From NCBI RefSeq assembly GCF_005490785.1, contig NZ_CP027295.1:806001-870000 (forward strand): a stretch of 64,000 nucleotides of DNA, given 5' to 3'. Positions within the stretch are counted from its first letter, which is position 1. Every line of letters starts with the position of its first letter. The translations under genes were made by a program, and so were the position numbers. The notes under the pieces are model-generated. The model was not told where the DNA came from and searched no databases. It saw nothing but the letters and a program-made list of their open reading frames with translations. This document shows positions 9,001 to 16,788 of this stretch, piece after piece. The stretch is from Brachybacterium sp. SGAir0954 (lineage in GTDB: Bacteria > Actinomycetota > Actinomycetes > Actinomycetales > Dermabacteraceae).

Positions 9001-9438
9001 GAGCTCGACCCGCGCCTGGCCGCCGGCCCCGTGCTCGAGGAGCTCTACTCGGCGCTGTGCGAGCACACGACGACCACGCCCGTCTTCTACTGCGACTTCC
9101 CCCGCGAGAACGCCCCGCTCGCCCGCCCGCACCGGGACGACCCGCGGCTCGCCGAGAAGTGGGACCTCGTCATCCAGGGCACCGAGCAGGGCACCGCCTA
9201 CTCCGAGCTCATCGACCCCGTGGACCAGCGGCGTCGCCTCGTCGCCCAGTCGCTGCTCGCCGCCGCCGGGGACCCCGAGGCGATGGCCGTGGACGAGGAC
9301 TTCCTGCGTGCCCTCGAGCTCGGCATGCCGCCCACCGGCGGGATGGGCATGGGCATCGACCGGCTCGTCATGAACCTCACCGGCCTGCCGATCCGCGAGA
9401 TCATCCTCTTCCCGCTCGTGCGCCCGCGGGGGCGGTGA
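6073..9438 (+). CDS. lysX: Bifunctional lysyl-tRNA synthetase / phosphatidylglycerol lysyltransferase LysX
   Basis: A 1121-residue protein of typical LysX length. Residues 1-240 carry several membrane helices; about 250-575 form the MprF-like lysyltransferase (DUF2156) domain (GYFATRRDKAIVW, SLASGNPVGD, LDLMRRD, LNFAMFREAFERG). From about 610 an OB-fold and class II lysyl-tRNA synthetase follow: motif 2 FEIGRQFRNEG near 874 and motif 3 GMGMGIDRL near 1091. It charges a tRNA with lysine and transfers it to membrane phosphatidylglycerol, lowering surface negative charge and giving resistance to cationic peptides. It starts inside the stop of the DMT transporter gene. Confidence 0.93.
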   Translation: MTGVDPTAGRTGAIRRSPWHALDDRWPDRFASVMLLAAVFNLLVTIVPPWHRFFDRPDDPVSALAIPVVPSLIYTALLVVLAVALRRRLRAAWWLILIWWVAIPQLGRLLELTEATGPMLGRGRHVLPEVGLLLGLLVIVLLLRSRRQFTARRVPGSLRAAAALFLLGGAALLGGGAWLVQHAGRADSFGSALGFVLSRMLADVGRFEAVQAVHAPWWVHGLVNLVGAVVVLASALLLFRPPRAAQELPAADEARVRTLLAAHGEHDSLGYFATRRDKAIVWDTQDPSQARAGISHRTVGSVSLASGNPVGDPERWPQAIDAWRAHARDQGLSLAVMGAGEAGGRAYAEAGLVVYDIGDEAVLDLRDFSLSGPAMRGVRQAVHRLRERGYTTAVRRHADLTPEEVAAIEDGAARWRGDGGEERGFSMALGRLGDPLDGDCLLVEARDADGTLRGVLSFVPWGRTGASLDLMRRDPTAPNGLMELLVTAMAEQAPGHGVGRLSLNFAMFREAFERGAEIGAGPLARLWRRGLLVASRSWQLESLYRANAKYRPAWEPRYLCFEFASDLPRVGVAAGTAEGFLRPLALPGAGRRRTPEEALTSGGEERAAAVRALLPPEEDPLEAALAGRRVPEQVRVRLAKLEALRADGVDPYPVGAERTATLAGARAAAEGLGPDARSGTEVAVAGRILRRREHGRIVFATLRDGSGDLQVLLGDAATPEAWALWRRLDLGDQIAVRGEVITTRTGEVTVEARTLTLTSKALRPLPDKHHGLADPEARVRDRAVDLVVRPDARTTAHRRATVVRSVRDTLHALGFTEVETPVLQTVHGGASARPFETHINAYDLDLYLRIATELHLKRLLVGGMEQVFEIGRQFRNEGADATHNPEFTSLEVYEAYSDQHGMRRLTQRIIQDAAEAVHGRQIGLRTTRDGRLEEFDLSGDWPVIPLATAVSRALGEEVDASMPAATLHAHARAIGLELDPRLAAGPVLEELYSALCEHTTTTPVFYCDFPRENAPLARPHRDDPRLAEKWDLVIQGTEQGTAYSELIDPVDQRRRLVAQSLLAAAGDPEAMAVDEDFLRALELGMPPTGGMGMGIDRLVMNLTGLPIREIILFPLVRPRGR

Positions 9439-9496
9439 GCGGGGACGCTCGCGAGCGACGCCGCCGGCCGTGTCCCGACGGGTGTGCGCCGCGTCA

Positions 9497-9502
9497 TACG
9501 CT
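9497..9502 (+). promoter_or_regulatory. -10 hexamer of the S9 peptidase gene
   Basis: TACGCT lies seven bases before ATG 9510 and there is no Shine-Dalgarno sequence, indicating leaderless expression. Confidence 0.5.
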
Positions 9503-9509
9503 GGCCCTC

Positions 9510-11609
9510 ATGACGACGACGCTCCCCTTCGGCACCTGGCCCTCCCCGATCACCGCCGAGCAGATGGCCTCCGGCGGCACCCGCCTGGGCGGCGCCCAGC
9601 TCGTCGGCGACGAGATCTGGTGGACCGAGGGGATCGCCACCGAGGGCGGCCGCATCGCGATCGTCCGCTCGACCGGCTCCGGAGCGGAGGGCGCGGCCCC
9701 CGAGGTCGTGCTGCCCGCCCCGTACAACGCCCGCTCCCGCGTGCACGAGTACGGCGGCTCCGCCTGGACCGCGGTGCCCGCCGGGTTCGGCGACCACGGC
9801 GACGCCGATGACCACGACTCCCACGAGCCGCCGCTCGTGCTCTTCGTCGACTTCGCCTCCCAGCGCGTGCACTCCCTGGTCCCGGGGCACGAGCCGCACC
9901 CGCTGACCCCCGTCGGCCCCGAGGTCCCCTCCGCCCACGGACCCTCGCTGCGCTGGGCGTGCCCCACGCCCGTCACGCTCGAGGACGGCACCCGCGAGGT
10001 GTGGTGGATCTGCGAGGACCACACCGGCGGCGCCGACGGTCCCCGCACCGACGCCGACGGCGCCCCGCACGTCGAGCGGTACATCGCCGCCGTGCCGCTC
10101 GACGGATCCGCCGCGGAGGACCCCGCCGCGATCCGCCGCGTCACCCCCGCCTCCCGCTTCGTCGCCGCCCCCGCGCTCAGCCCCGACGGCACGCGCCTCG
10201 CCTGGATCAGCTGGGAGCACCCGCAGATGCCGTGGGACGGCACGCTCCTGCACGTCGCACCGCTGATCGACGGGCAGGCCGGCACCGGGGAGATCGTCGC
10301 GGGCGCGACGGACGTCTCCGTGCTGCAGCCTGCGTGGCTGGACGAGGACACCCTGCTCTACCTCGCCGACGACTCCGGCTGGTGGACCCCGCAGCGATGG
10401 AGCGCCGAGGACGGCGCCCGCCCCGTGCTGCCGGGCGGGTCCCCGCACGCCGAGCGCGAGTTCGCCGGGTCCCTCTGGATGCTCGGCACCATCTGGATGC
10501 ACGTGCTCGACGCGGACCGGGTGCTCGTCCAGCACGGCCGCGACGCCGACGCCCTCGGCGTGCTCACCGTGAGCACGGGCGTCGTCACGGACCTCGACCA
10601 GCCGCTCACCCTGATCTCCTCGATCGCCGTGGGGGAGGGCGGCCTGCTCGTCATCGGCGGCGCCTCGCCCACCGCGTTCCCCGCGCTGCACACCGCGCGC
10701 CTCACCCTCGATCCCGCCCCCGCGCTGTCCCCGCTGCACGTGCTGCGCTCCTCCCGGCAGGACGCCCCGGACCCCGCCGCCCTCCCCGCCGGGGAGAGCA
10801 TCGAGGTGCCGCTCGCGGGCGGCGGCGTGGTCCACGCGATCGTCTACCGGCCCCGGCAGGAGGGCTTCGCCGGGCAGGACGGCGAGCTGCCCCCGTTCAT
10901 CGCCCGCGTCCACGGCGGCCCCACCTCGCACGTGCCGCCCGTGCTGAGCCTGCCCGTCGCCTACTACACCTCCCGCGGCCTCGGTGTCGTCGAGGTCAAC
11001 TACGGCGGCTCCACCGGCCACGGCCGCGCCTACCGGGACCGCCTGAAGGGCCAGTGGGGAGTGGTCGACGTGCAGGACACCGTCGCCGTCATGGAGCACC
11101 TGGTCAGCGCCGGGATCGCCGACGGCGCGCGGCTCGCGATCGAGGGCGGCAGCGCGGGCGGCTGGACCACCCTCGCCTGCCTCACCCGCACCGACACCTT
11201 CGCCGCCGGCGTCTCGAGCTTCGGCGTCGCGGAGCTCGAGTCCTTCCGCAGCGACACCCACGACTTCGAGTCCCGGTACATCGACGGGCTCGTCGGCCCT
11301 TACCCGGAGCGCAGGGACCTCTACGTCGAGCGGGCGCCGCTCAGCCACGTCGACGAGCTCGAGTGCCCCGTGCTGCTCCTCCAGGGGGACGAGGACAGGA
11401 TCGTGCCGCCCAGCCAGTCCGAGATGTTCCGCGACGCGCTCGCCGCGAAGGGCATCCCGCACGCCTACCTGCTGTTCGAGGGGGAGCAGCACGGCTTCCG
11501 GCAGTCGGCGACGATCATCCGCGCCACCGAGGCCGCGCTCTCCTTCTACGGGCAGGTGCTCGGCTTCACCCCGCTCGACGTGCCCGTGCTGGACCTCGAC
11601 CGCGGCTGA
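9510..11609 (+). CDS. S9 family prolyl oligopeptidase-like peptidase
   Basis: A 699-residue cytoplasmic serine peptidase: a beta-propeller of about 400 residues (repeated WD-like blades such as RLAWISWEHPQMPWDGTLLHV) followed by an alpha/beta-hydrolase domain. The catalytic triad is visible as Ser548 in GGSAGGW, Asp629 in GDEDRIVP and His661 in EQHGFR. VNYGGSTGHGRAYR is the usual S9C/acylaminoacyl-peptidase signature. It should cleave short peptides or acyl-peptides. No signal peptide is present. The gene stands alone, with 71 bases separating it from lysX. Confidence 0.9.
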   Translation: MTTTLPFGTWPSPITAEQMASGGTRLGGAQLVGDEIWWTEGIATEGGRIAIVRSTGSGAEGAAPEVVLPAPYNARSRVHEYGGSAWTAVPAGFGDHGDADDHDSHEPPLVLFVDFASQRVHSLVPGHEPHPLTPVGPEVPSAHGPSLRWACPTPVTLEDGTREVWWICEDHTGGADGPRTDADGAPHVERYIAAVPLDGSAAEDPAAIRRVTPASRFVAAPALSPDGTRLAWISWEHPQMPWDGTLLHVAPLIDGQAGTGEIVAGATDVSVLQPAWLDEDTLLYLADDSGWWTPQRWSAEDGARPVLPGGSPHAEREFAGSLWMLGTIWMHVLDADRVLVQHGRDADALGVLTVSTGVVTDLDQPLTLISSIAVGEGGLLVIGGASPTAFPALHTARLTLDPAPALSPLHVLRSSRQDAPDPAALPAGESIEVPLAGGGVVHAIVYRPRQEGFAGQDGELPPFIARVHGGPTSHVPPVLSLPVAYYTSRGLGVVEVNYGGSTGHGRAYRDRLKGQWGVVDVQDTVAVMEHLVSAGIADGARLAIEGGSAGGWTTLACLTRTDTFAAGVSSFGVAELESFRSDTHDFESRYIDGLVGPYPERRDLYVERAPLSHVDELECPVLLLQGDEDRIVPPSQSEMFRDALAAKGIPHAYLLFEGEQHGFRQSATIIRATEAALSFYGQVLGFTPLDVPVLDLDRG

Positions 11610-11687
11610 GACCGGCAGCGGTCCCCCAGCACGAGCGCCGCGAAGGGCACCGGCACGGGCAGCCCCGTCGGAGGGGTGTACCGGCAG

Positions 11688-11704
11688 GGCACCGCAGGGG
11701 TGCC
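11688..11704. promoter_or_regulatory. Inverted repeat upstream of the MmyB-like regulator
   Basis: GGCACC (11688-11693) and GGTGCC (11699-11704) form a perfect 6-bp inverted repeat with a 5-base spacer, 22 bases before the TACCCT hexamer (11726-11731) that precedes ATG 11739 by seven bases. It is placed where an autoregulatory operator would lie; function is inferred. Confidence 0.35.
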
Positions 11705-11738
11705 TCCCGGACGCAGGAGGGGACCTACCCTGGCGTGC

Positions 11739-12686
11739 ATGGACAACCGAGCCGAGGTCCGCGAGTTCCTCATGACCCGCCGTGCGAAGGTCACGCCGGA
11801 GCAGGCGGGGCTGCCGAGCATCGGCGCCCGGCGCGTGCCCGGACTGCGCCGCAGCGAGGTCGCCGTGCTCGCGGGACTCAGCGTCGAGTACTACGCGAAG
11901 CTCGAGCGCGGGCAGATCACCGGCGCCTCCGCCTCCGTCCTCGACGCGCTCGCCCGCGCACTCCAGCTCGACGAGGTGGAGCGTCGCCACCTGCAGGACC
12001 TCGCCCGCGCGGCCGACGGCACCGCCACCGCGTCCCGCCGCCGCCGGCCCCGCCCCGGGGCGCGGGCCGGCTCCCGACCGGCGCTGCAGTGGATGCTCGA
12101 CGGGATGACCGGCTCGGCCGTGTTCGTCCGCGACCCGTACCACCGGATGATCGCCGCGAACCAGCTGGGCCGTGCCTTCTACCTGCCGGTGGTGGGTGAG
12201 GCGGGGCTGCTCGCCCTGCCCGAGGGCGTGCACGCCCCGAACCTCGTGCGCTTCCAGTTCCTGGACCCCGCCTCCCGCGACTTCTACCCGGACTGGGAGG
12301 CGTTCGCGCGGATGGGCGTGGGCGCCCTGCGCGTCGAGGCGGGTAAGGACCCGCACGATCCGGTGCTGCAGGAGCTGATCGGGGAGCTCTCCACCTGCTC
12401 CGAGGACTTCCGACGGCTGTGGGCCGCGCACGACGTCCACGCCCACAGCGCCGGCACCAAGCGCTTCGTGCACCCCGTGGTGGGGGCGCTGACGGTGCGC
12501 TTCGAGCAGATGGAGCTCTCCGCGGATCCGGGCTGCATGCTCATCGCCTACACGGCGGAGCCGGGGACCGAGGCCGCGGAGCGGATGAGCCTGCTCGCGA
12601 GCTGGGCGGCGACCCGCGCCGAGGAGCTCCGCGAGCACGGGGCCGCCCCCGCCCCTGAGGGCGCGGACCCGACCGTGCCCTCCTGA
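11739..12686 (+). CDS. XRE-family regulator, MmyB-like
   Basis: A 315-residue transcription factor: N-terminal helix-turn-helix (about 30-90; RRVPGLRRSEVAVLAGLSVEYYAKLERG is a near-diagnostic signature of the actinobacterial MmyB-like group) and a C-terminal MmyB-type ligand-binding domain (about 115-290) with the HPVVGALTVRFEQM strand. Members of this group usually control an adjacent oxidoreductase and may bind fatty acids or lipid-like ligands; here the neighbours are unrelated, so the target is unknown. ATG 11739 has TACCCT seven bases upstream. Confidence 0.85.
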   Translation: MDNRAEVREFLMTRRAKVTPEQAGLPSIGARRVPGLRRSEVAVLAGLSVEYYAKLERGQITGASASVLDALARALQLDEVERRHLQDLARAADGTATASRRRRPRPGARAGSRPALQWMLDGMTGSAVFVRDPYHRMIAANQLGRAFYLPVVGEAGLLALPEGVHAPNLVRFQFLDPASRDFYPDWEAFARMGVGALRVEAGKDPHDPVLQELIGELSTCSEDFRRLWAAHDVHAHSAGTKRFVHPVVGALTVRFEQMELSADPGCMLIAYTAEPGTEAAERMSLLASWAATRAEELREHGAAPAPEGADPTVPS

Positions 12687-12818
12687 GCCGGGCGGTCGGC
12701 CGCGGGGCTTCGCCGCTCGGCCGCCCGCCGCTCGCCCACCTCTCGCTCTCCCGCCGCCCGGGTGCCCGCCGGCCGCCCGTCGATCCCCCCGCGCCACGCC
12801 CGCTGCCCGTCGACCGGA

Positions 12819-12872
12819 TGTCCGTTTGCGCGCGGTGGTTCCGTTCGTGGAACTCAGGCACGCGAACGGACA
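12819..12872. terminator. Nested inverted repeat between convergent genes
   Basis: Outer arms TGTCCGTT (12819-12826) and AACGGACA (12865-12872) pair perfectly and continue inward with two mismatches; an inner hairpin GTTCC (12838-12842) with GGAAC (12849-12853) sits inside. It lies between the convergent regulator and carbonic anhydrase genes and most simply is a bidirectional terminator, though the nested dyads could also bind a protein. Confidence 0.55.
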
Positions 12873-12902
12873 GGGGTGGCCGGGCCGAGCCCGGCCCGGG
12901 CC

Positions 12903-13565
12903 TCAGGCGCCGATGTCGAGCTTGCCGACCGCCGTGATCGGGGCGACGCGGCCCTCCTCGAGCTGGTACTGGCAGCCCACGATGCCGAGCTCGCCGCGAG
13001 CGACGGCGTCGCTGATCACCCGCGAGGAGCGCATGAGCTGGTGGATCGTCTCGTCGAGGTGGCGGCGGCCCACGGCGTCCGCGTCGATCCGCGCCGGGTC
13101 CACGTAGGGGCTGAGCCGCTGGGTGGCGAGCCACTCCTGCTGGACCGCCGGCTGGATCAGCTCGAGCTCGCGGCGGATCGCCGGGGTGGTCTCGGAGGGG
13201 TGCGCGGTGGTGAGGTCGATCGCGGCCTTCACCGCGCCGCAGGAGCCGTGGGCGAGCACGACGATCACGGCGACGCCGAGGCTCGAGACGGCGAACTCCA
13301 TCGTCGCGACGGTGTTCTCGTTGGCGATCTGGCCGATGTTCCGCACCACGAACAGCTCGCCCAGGCCGCAGTCGAAGAGGATCTCCGCGGCGACGCGCGA
13401 GTCGGAGCAGCCCAGGAACGCGGCGTCCGGCGCCTGGAACTCGGTGAGCTCGCTGCGGCGCGCGGCGTCCTGGTCGGGGTGGCGCACCTCGCCCCCCATG
13501 AAGCGCTCGTTGCCTGCGGCGAGGTCGTCCCACGCCTCCTGCACGCTGACGCGAGGTGTCGCCAT
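12903..13565 (-). CDS. Beta-class carbonic anhydrase
   Basis: A 220-residue zinc enzyme hydrating CO2 to bicarbonate in the cytoplasm. Zinc ligands and the catalytic dyad are visible: Cys53, Asp55 and Arg57 in LGCSDSR, His106 and Cys109 in LAHGSCGA. The NIGQIANENTVATMEFAVSSLGV stretch is characteristic. ATG 13565 has AAGGA seven bases upstream. A TAATGT hexamer at 13607-13612 (minus strand) gives a leader of about 35 bases. Confidence 0.92.
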   Translation of the reverse strand: MATPRVSVQEAWDDLAAGNERFMGGEVRHPDQDAARRSELTEFQAPDAAFLGCSDSRVAAEILFDCGLGELFVVRNIGQIANENTVATMEFAVSSLGVAVIVVLAHGSCGAVKAAIDLTTAHPSETTPAIRRELELIQPAVQQEWLATQRLSPYVDPARIDADAVGRRHLDETIHQLMRSSRVISDAVARGELGIVGCQYQLEEGRVAPITAVGKLDIGA

Positions 13566-13606
13566 GAGCTGGTCCTTCCGGTCGAGATGGTGAAGCCTTC
13601 CCCAGC

Positions 13607-13612
13607 ACATTA
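13607..13612 (-). promoter_or_regulatory. -10 element of the carbonic anhydrase gene
   Basis: TAATGT on the minus strand, 42 bases before the start codon in otherwise very GC-rich DNA; no convincing -35 was seen. Confidence 0.4.
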
Positions 13613-13687
13613 CGCCGCGGGGGCGGCGGGCCAGGGCGTCGTCCGCCCCGGCCGCGGTGCGGGCGGGGCGGTGGCATGACGCAGGTC

Positions 13688-14191
13688 TCAGGCCTGAGCG
13701 GCGAGCGCCTCCCGGATCGGCCCGGAGAGATCCTCCGGGGTCACCGTCGGCTCGACACGGGCGATGACGCGGCCCTCGCGGTCCAGCAGGAACTTGGTGA
13801 AGTTCCAGGGGATGTCCCCGCCCTCGATGTGCTCGCCTGCCGGGGTCTCGTGCGGGCCCGTCAGCCACCGGTACAGAGGATCGGCGCCCCCGCCGTTGAC
13901 CTCGATCTTCGCGTGCATCGGGAAGGTGACACCGTAGCCGGTGGAGCAGAAGGCCGCGATCTCCGACGCCGTGCCGGGCTCCTGGTGCCCGAACTGGTCG
14001 CAGGGGAAGCCGAGCACCGCGAGGCCCTGCTCGGCGTAGGCCTCGTGCAGGGCCTGCAGCCCCGCGTACTGCGGGGTGAGCCCGCACTGGCTGGCGGTGT
14101 TCACCACGAGCACCACCTTGCCGAGGTGCGCGGAGAGGTCGGTGGGGGAGCCGTCGAGGGTGGTCGCGGAGAAGTCGCCGAGGGTCGTCAT
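13688..14191 (-). CDS. Glutathione peroxidase family thiol peroxidase
   Basis: A 167-residue thioredoxin-fold peroxidase. The peroxidatic residue is Cys36 (NTASQCGLTPQY), not selenocysteine; FPCDQFG with Gln66, and Trp129 in WNFTKFL complete the catalytic tetrad. Actinobacterial members usually reduce hydroperoxides with thioredoxin or mycothiol systems rather than glutathione. The usual FPCNQFGNQEPG motif here reads FPCDQFGHQEPG. ATG 14191 is preceded at six bases by CATGAT, the likely -10, with no ribosome site. Confidence 0.9.
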   Translation of the reverse strand: MTTLGDFSATTLDGSPTDLSAHLGKVVLVVNTASQCGLTPQYAGLQALHEAYAEQGLAVLGFPCDQFGHQEPGTASEIAAFCSTGYGVTFPMHAKIEVNGGGADPLYRWLTGPHETPAGEHIEGGDIPWNFTKFLLDREGRVIARVEPTVTPEDLSGPIREALAAQA

Positions 14192-14236
14192 GGCCCCATC
14201 ATGGACCTCCTCGCCGGGAGGTCCCGCAGGTGGGGC

Positions 14237-15868
14237 TCAGTGCTTGCCGCGCAGCTGCGGCGGGGCCGCGAGCATCTGCAGGTCCAGCTGGCGCAGCACG
14301 GTGTCCGCCGCCTCGGGGTCCACGCCCGGCTCGGAGCGGGCCTGGAGGACCTCGGCGCGGGCGGCGTCCAGGCCGACCGTCTGCGCGGCGACCATGAGCT
14401 CGCGGCCGCGGCGCAGCTTCTTGCGCTTGGCGAGCATCTGCTGGTGCAGCTCGGCGTCCACGGGCGTGCCGTCGGGGTTCATCGCGACCACGGCCTGCGT
14501 CGAGGTGTCGAGCTCCTTGCGCAGGCCCTGGAAACGCTGCTTGATCGCGGCGAGCTGCTCCGGGGTGATCTCCTCGGAGTTCTCGAAGCGATCACGGATC
14601 GCCTCGATCGCCGCGCCCTGGGCGCGGGCGGTGAGCTCGCGGATCTCGCCCATGGTCACGGTGCCGTCGTCCTGCAGCTTGAGCGCCTTCAGCAGCGGGC
14701 CGACGCCGAGGCCCGTCGGCACGAGCGTCACCAGCAGCACCGCGCTCGCGACGATGACGACGAGGTTGCGATGGTCGCCCACCGCCTCGGTGTTGGGGAT
14801 CGCGAGGGCCAGGGCGAGCGTCGCGAGGCCGCGCATGCCGCACCAGGTGAGGACGACGGAGTCCTTCCAGGAGAGGTCGTCCCCGCCGTCCTTGCGGGCC
14901 ACGGGCCGGATCAGCAGCATGCCGATCGCGCGGACGACGATCACCACGGCGCAGACGGCCGCCGCGATCGGCACGTAGTCCAGGACCCCCCTGCCCTCCT
15001 CGGCGACGGCGTCCCGCAGCTGCATGCCCATGAGGCCGAAGGCGATGCCGGTGACGAGCAGGTTCGCCACGTCCCAGAAGGTCGCGCGGGAGATGCGGGC
15101 CTCGGAGTCCTCCGCGCGGGCGCGGCGCTTGGTCTCCAGCGCCGTGACGACGACCGCGATGACGCCGGAGGCGTGCAGCTCCTCCGCGGCGATGTAGGCG
15201 GCGAAGGGGACGACGACGCTCATGGCGGTGCGGGCCGCGGTGGTCGTGACCATGCGGGAGGCGAAGCGGTAGCCGAAGCCGAGGGCGAAGCCGATGCCCA
15301 CGGCGATGATGGCGCCCACGAGGAAGTCGACGACGAGGCCCACGCCCAGCGAGGCGCCGCTGTCCAGGGCGGAGAGTGCGGCGGTGAACAGCACGATCGC
15401 GACGGCGTCGTTGAACAGGCCCTCCGTCTGCAGCATCGACAGCAGGCGGCGGGGCATCTTCGCGGGCCCGGCGACGGCCTCCACGGCGACCGGGTCCGGC
15501 GGGGCGACCATCGCGCCGAGCATGACGGCGAGCGGCAGGGCGATCCCGGGGACGAGCAGGGACACGGTGCCGGCCACGAGCGCGGCGGTCACCGCGGTGA
15601 GGCCCACGGCGAGGGCGAGCAGGGTGCGCCAGCGGGAGATGAACACGGACCAGTCCGTCTTCTGCGCGGTCGCGAACAGCAGCGGCGGCAGCAGCAGCGG
15701 CAGGATCAGGTGGGCGTCGATCTGCAGGTGCGGCAGGCCCGGGATCGAGGCGATCGCGCTGCTCGCGAGGAGCATGAGGATCGGGTACGGCAGCCGCCAC
15801 CGTTCACCGAGGGCCACGCACACCACCGTCACCGCGAGCAGTCCGACGACGAGGGCGAGGGTGGTCAT
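14237..15868 (-). CDS. CPA1-family Na+/H+ antiporter
   Basis: A 543-residue protein with about twelve membrane helices followed by a charged cytosolic tail of about 130 residues (from MGEIRELTARAQGAAIEAI). The motif APPDPVAVEAVA and the ion-binding segment GLFNDAVAIVLF with its Asn-Asp pair mark the CPA1/NhaP group, which exchanges Na+ (or K+) for H+. ATG 15868 has AGGAGA seven bases upstream. The stop is 45 bases from the divergently placed peroxidase promoter region, so the two genes are separate units on the same strand. Confidence 0.9.
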   Translation of the reverse strand: MTTLALVVGLLAVTVVCVALGERWRLPYPILMLLASSAIASIPGLPHLQIDAHLILPLLLPPLLFATAQKTDWSVFISRWRTLLALAVGLTAVTAALVAGTVSLLVPGIALPLAVMLGAMVAPPDPVAVEAVAGPAKMPRRLLSMLQTEGLFNDAVAIVLFTAALSALDSGASLGVGLVVDFLVGAIIAVGIGFALGFGYRFASRMVTTTAARTAMSVVVPFAAYIAAEELHASGVIAVVVTALETKRRARAEDSEARISRATFWDVANLLVTGIAFGLMGMQLRDAVAEEGRGVLDYVPIAAAVCAVVIVVRAIGMLLIRPVARKDGGDDLSWKDSVVLTWCGMRGLATLALALAIPNTEAVGDHRNLVVIVASAVLLVTLVPTGLGVGPLLKALKLQDDGTVTMGEIRELTARAQGAAIEAIRDRFENSEEITPEQLAAIKQRFQGLRKELDTSTQAVVAMNPDGTPVDAELHQQMLAKRKKLRRGRELMVAAQTVGLDAARAEVLQARSEPGVDPEAADTVLRQLDLQMLAAPPQLRGKH

Positions 15869-16008
15869 GCGGCGGTCTCCTGGGCTCGGCGGCGTGCGGC
15901 GCGCATCCCCGGCCGAGGCTGCGTGGCGCCGGGGGAGAGGAGACGCGGGTGCGTGTCCAGAATATCGCGGCATGCCCGGGAGCTGTCCGGGAGCCGGGTC
16001 CACGACGG

Positions 16009-16053
16009 CCGACGGGCCGGCGTCCGTCTCGAGGACGGGCGCCGGCCCGTCGG
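16009..16053 (-). terminator. Long hairpin terminator after the lamin-tail gene
   Basis: A 14-bp perfect outer stem (16009-16022 with 16040-16053) continues, after one unpaired base on each side, into a 5-bp inner stem CCGTC/GACGG with loop TCGAG. It begins 18 bases beyond the stop at 16072. Confidence 0.75.
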
Positions 16054-16071
16054 GCTGACCGAGGTCGGGGG

Positions 16072-16584
16072 TCAGCAGTAGGCGGTCGTGGAGGACGTGC
16101 GGACGTACGTCTTCGTCGCCTTGTGGCTGCCGCCGCGGTACGTGCAGGACTCCAGGAGCTTGCCCGTGGAGGTAAAGGTGCGGGCGGTATCCCCGGTGTT
16201 GTTCCAGATGTACGAGGACGTGTTCCAGTACAGGGTGGAGGAGGAGTTCTTCCCCTTGCCGGACCTGATCGTCACGGACTTCCCGGCGCCGAGCGTGAAG
16301 CCCTGGGGGAAGGTGAACTTCTGCGGACCGTTGTCACGCACGGTGTAGCCGGTGAGCGTGAGCGTGGTGCGTCCCGTGTTCTTCAGGACGATGTACTCCT
16401 TGGTGTACCCGGAGTTCGTGGACTTGTCGGTGCCCGGCGGGTCGTAGTACACGGAGACGATGTCGAGGGGCTTCACGGTCGCGGCGTCCGCCGCGGGGGC
16501 GATGGCCATCGGTGCGGCGAGGGTCGCGGCGGCGAGGAGCGCGAGGAGCAGGATCCGGGCGCGGCCGGAGAGGGCGGTGATCAC
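16072..16584 (-). CDS. Secreted lamin-tail (LTD) domain protein
   Basis: A 170-residue exported protein. The signal peptide is clear (SGRAR, then ILLLALLAAATLAAP, cleavage probably after ADA near residue 35). The rest is one lamin-tail Ig-like beta-sandwich: VSVYYDPPGTD, EYIVLKNTGRTTLTLTGYTVRD, FTLGAGKSVTIRSGKG and YIWNNTGDTARTF are the typical strands. Such domains bind surfaces, DNA or partner enzymes. Two cysteines (ESCTYRG and the last residue) could form a disulfide. GTG 16584 is chosen because GGAG lies six bases upstream and it puts the signal peptide at the N-terminus; longer frames do not. Confidence 0.82.
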   Translation of the reverse strand: MITALSGRARILLLALLAAATLAAPMAIAPAADAATVKPLDIVSVYYDPPGTDKSTNSGYTKEYIVLKNTGRTTLTLTGYTVRDNGPQKFTFPQGFTLGAGKSVTIRSGKGKNSSSTLYWNTSSYIWNNTGDTARTFTSTGKLLESCTYRGGSHKATKTYVRTSSTTAYC

Positions 16585-16728
16585 AGAGGACTCCAGGAGG
16601 ACGGCCGGCGGCTGCGCCGGGCGACGACGGGGTGGGTGTACGGCTGGAGCCGTAGCGACGGTGAGGTCCGTCGGGCAGCAGGAATCTACACGTCGGATCC
16701 GTCGTGGATGCGCGTTTCCGCCCGATGC

Positions 16729-16766
16729 GACGCGCCTCACCGTCCGGGAGGGCGGTGAGGCGCGTC
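16729..16766 (-). terminator. Terminator of the ABC exporter operon
   Basis: A perfect 14-bp stem (16729-16742 with 16753-16766) and 10-base loop, 23 bases past the stop of the second exporter gene. Confidence 0.75.
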
Positions 16767-16788
16767 CGTGCTGGTCAGCGGGCTGCGG

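Noticed and set aside
5833-9132. Very long open frame on the minus strand opposite lysX
   Set aside because: It is a shadow of lysX in GC-rich DNA: rich in Gly/Arg/Glu/His, no domain recognisable, while the plus-strand frame has complete LysX motifs.
9198-12797. 1199-codon open frame on the minus strand opposite the S9 peptidase and regulator
   Set aside because: Composition is that of an antisense shadow, it spans two well-supported plus-strand genes and has no motif.
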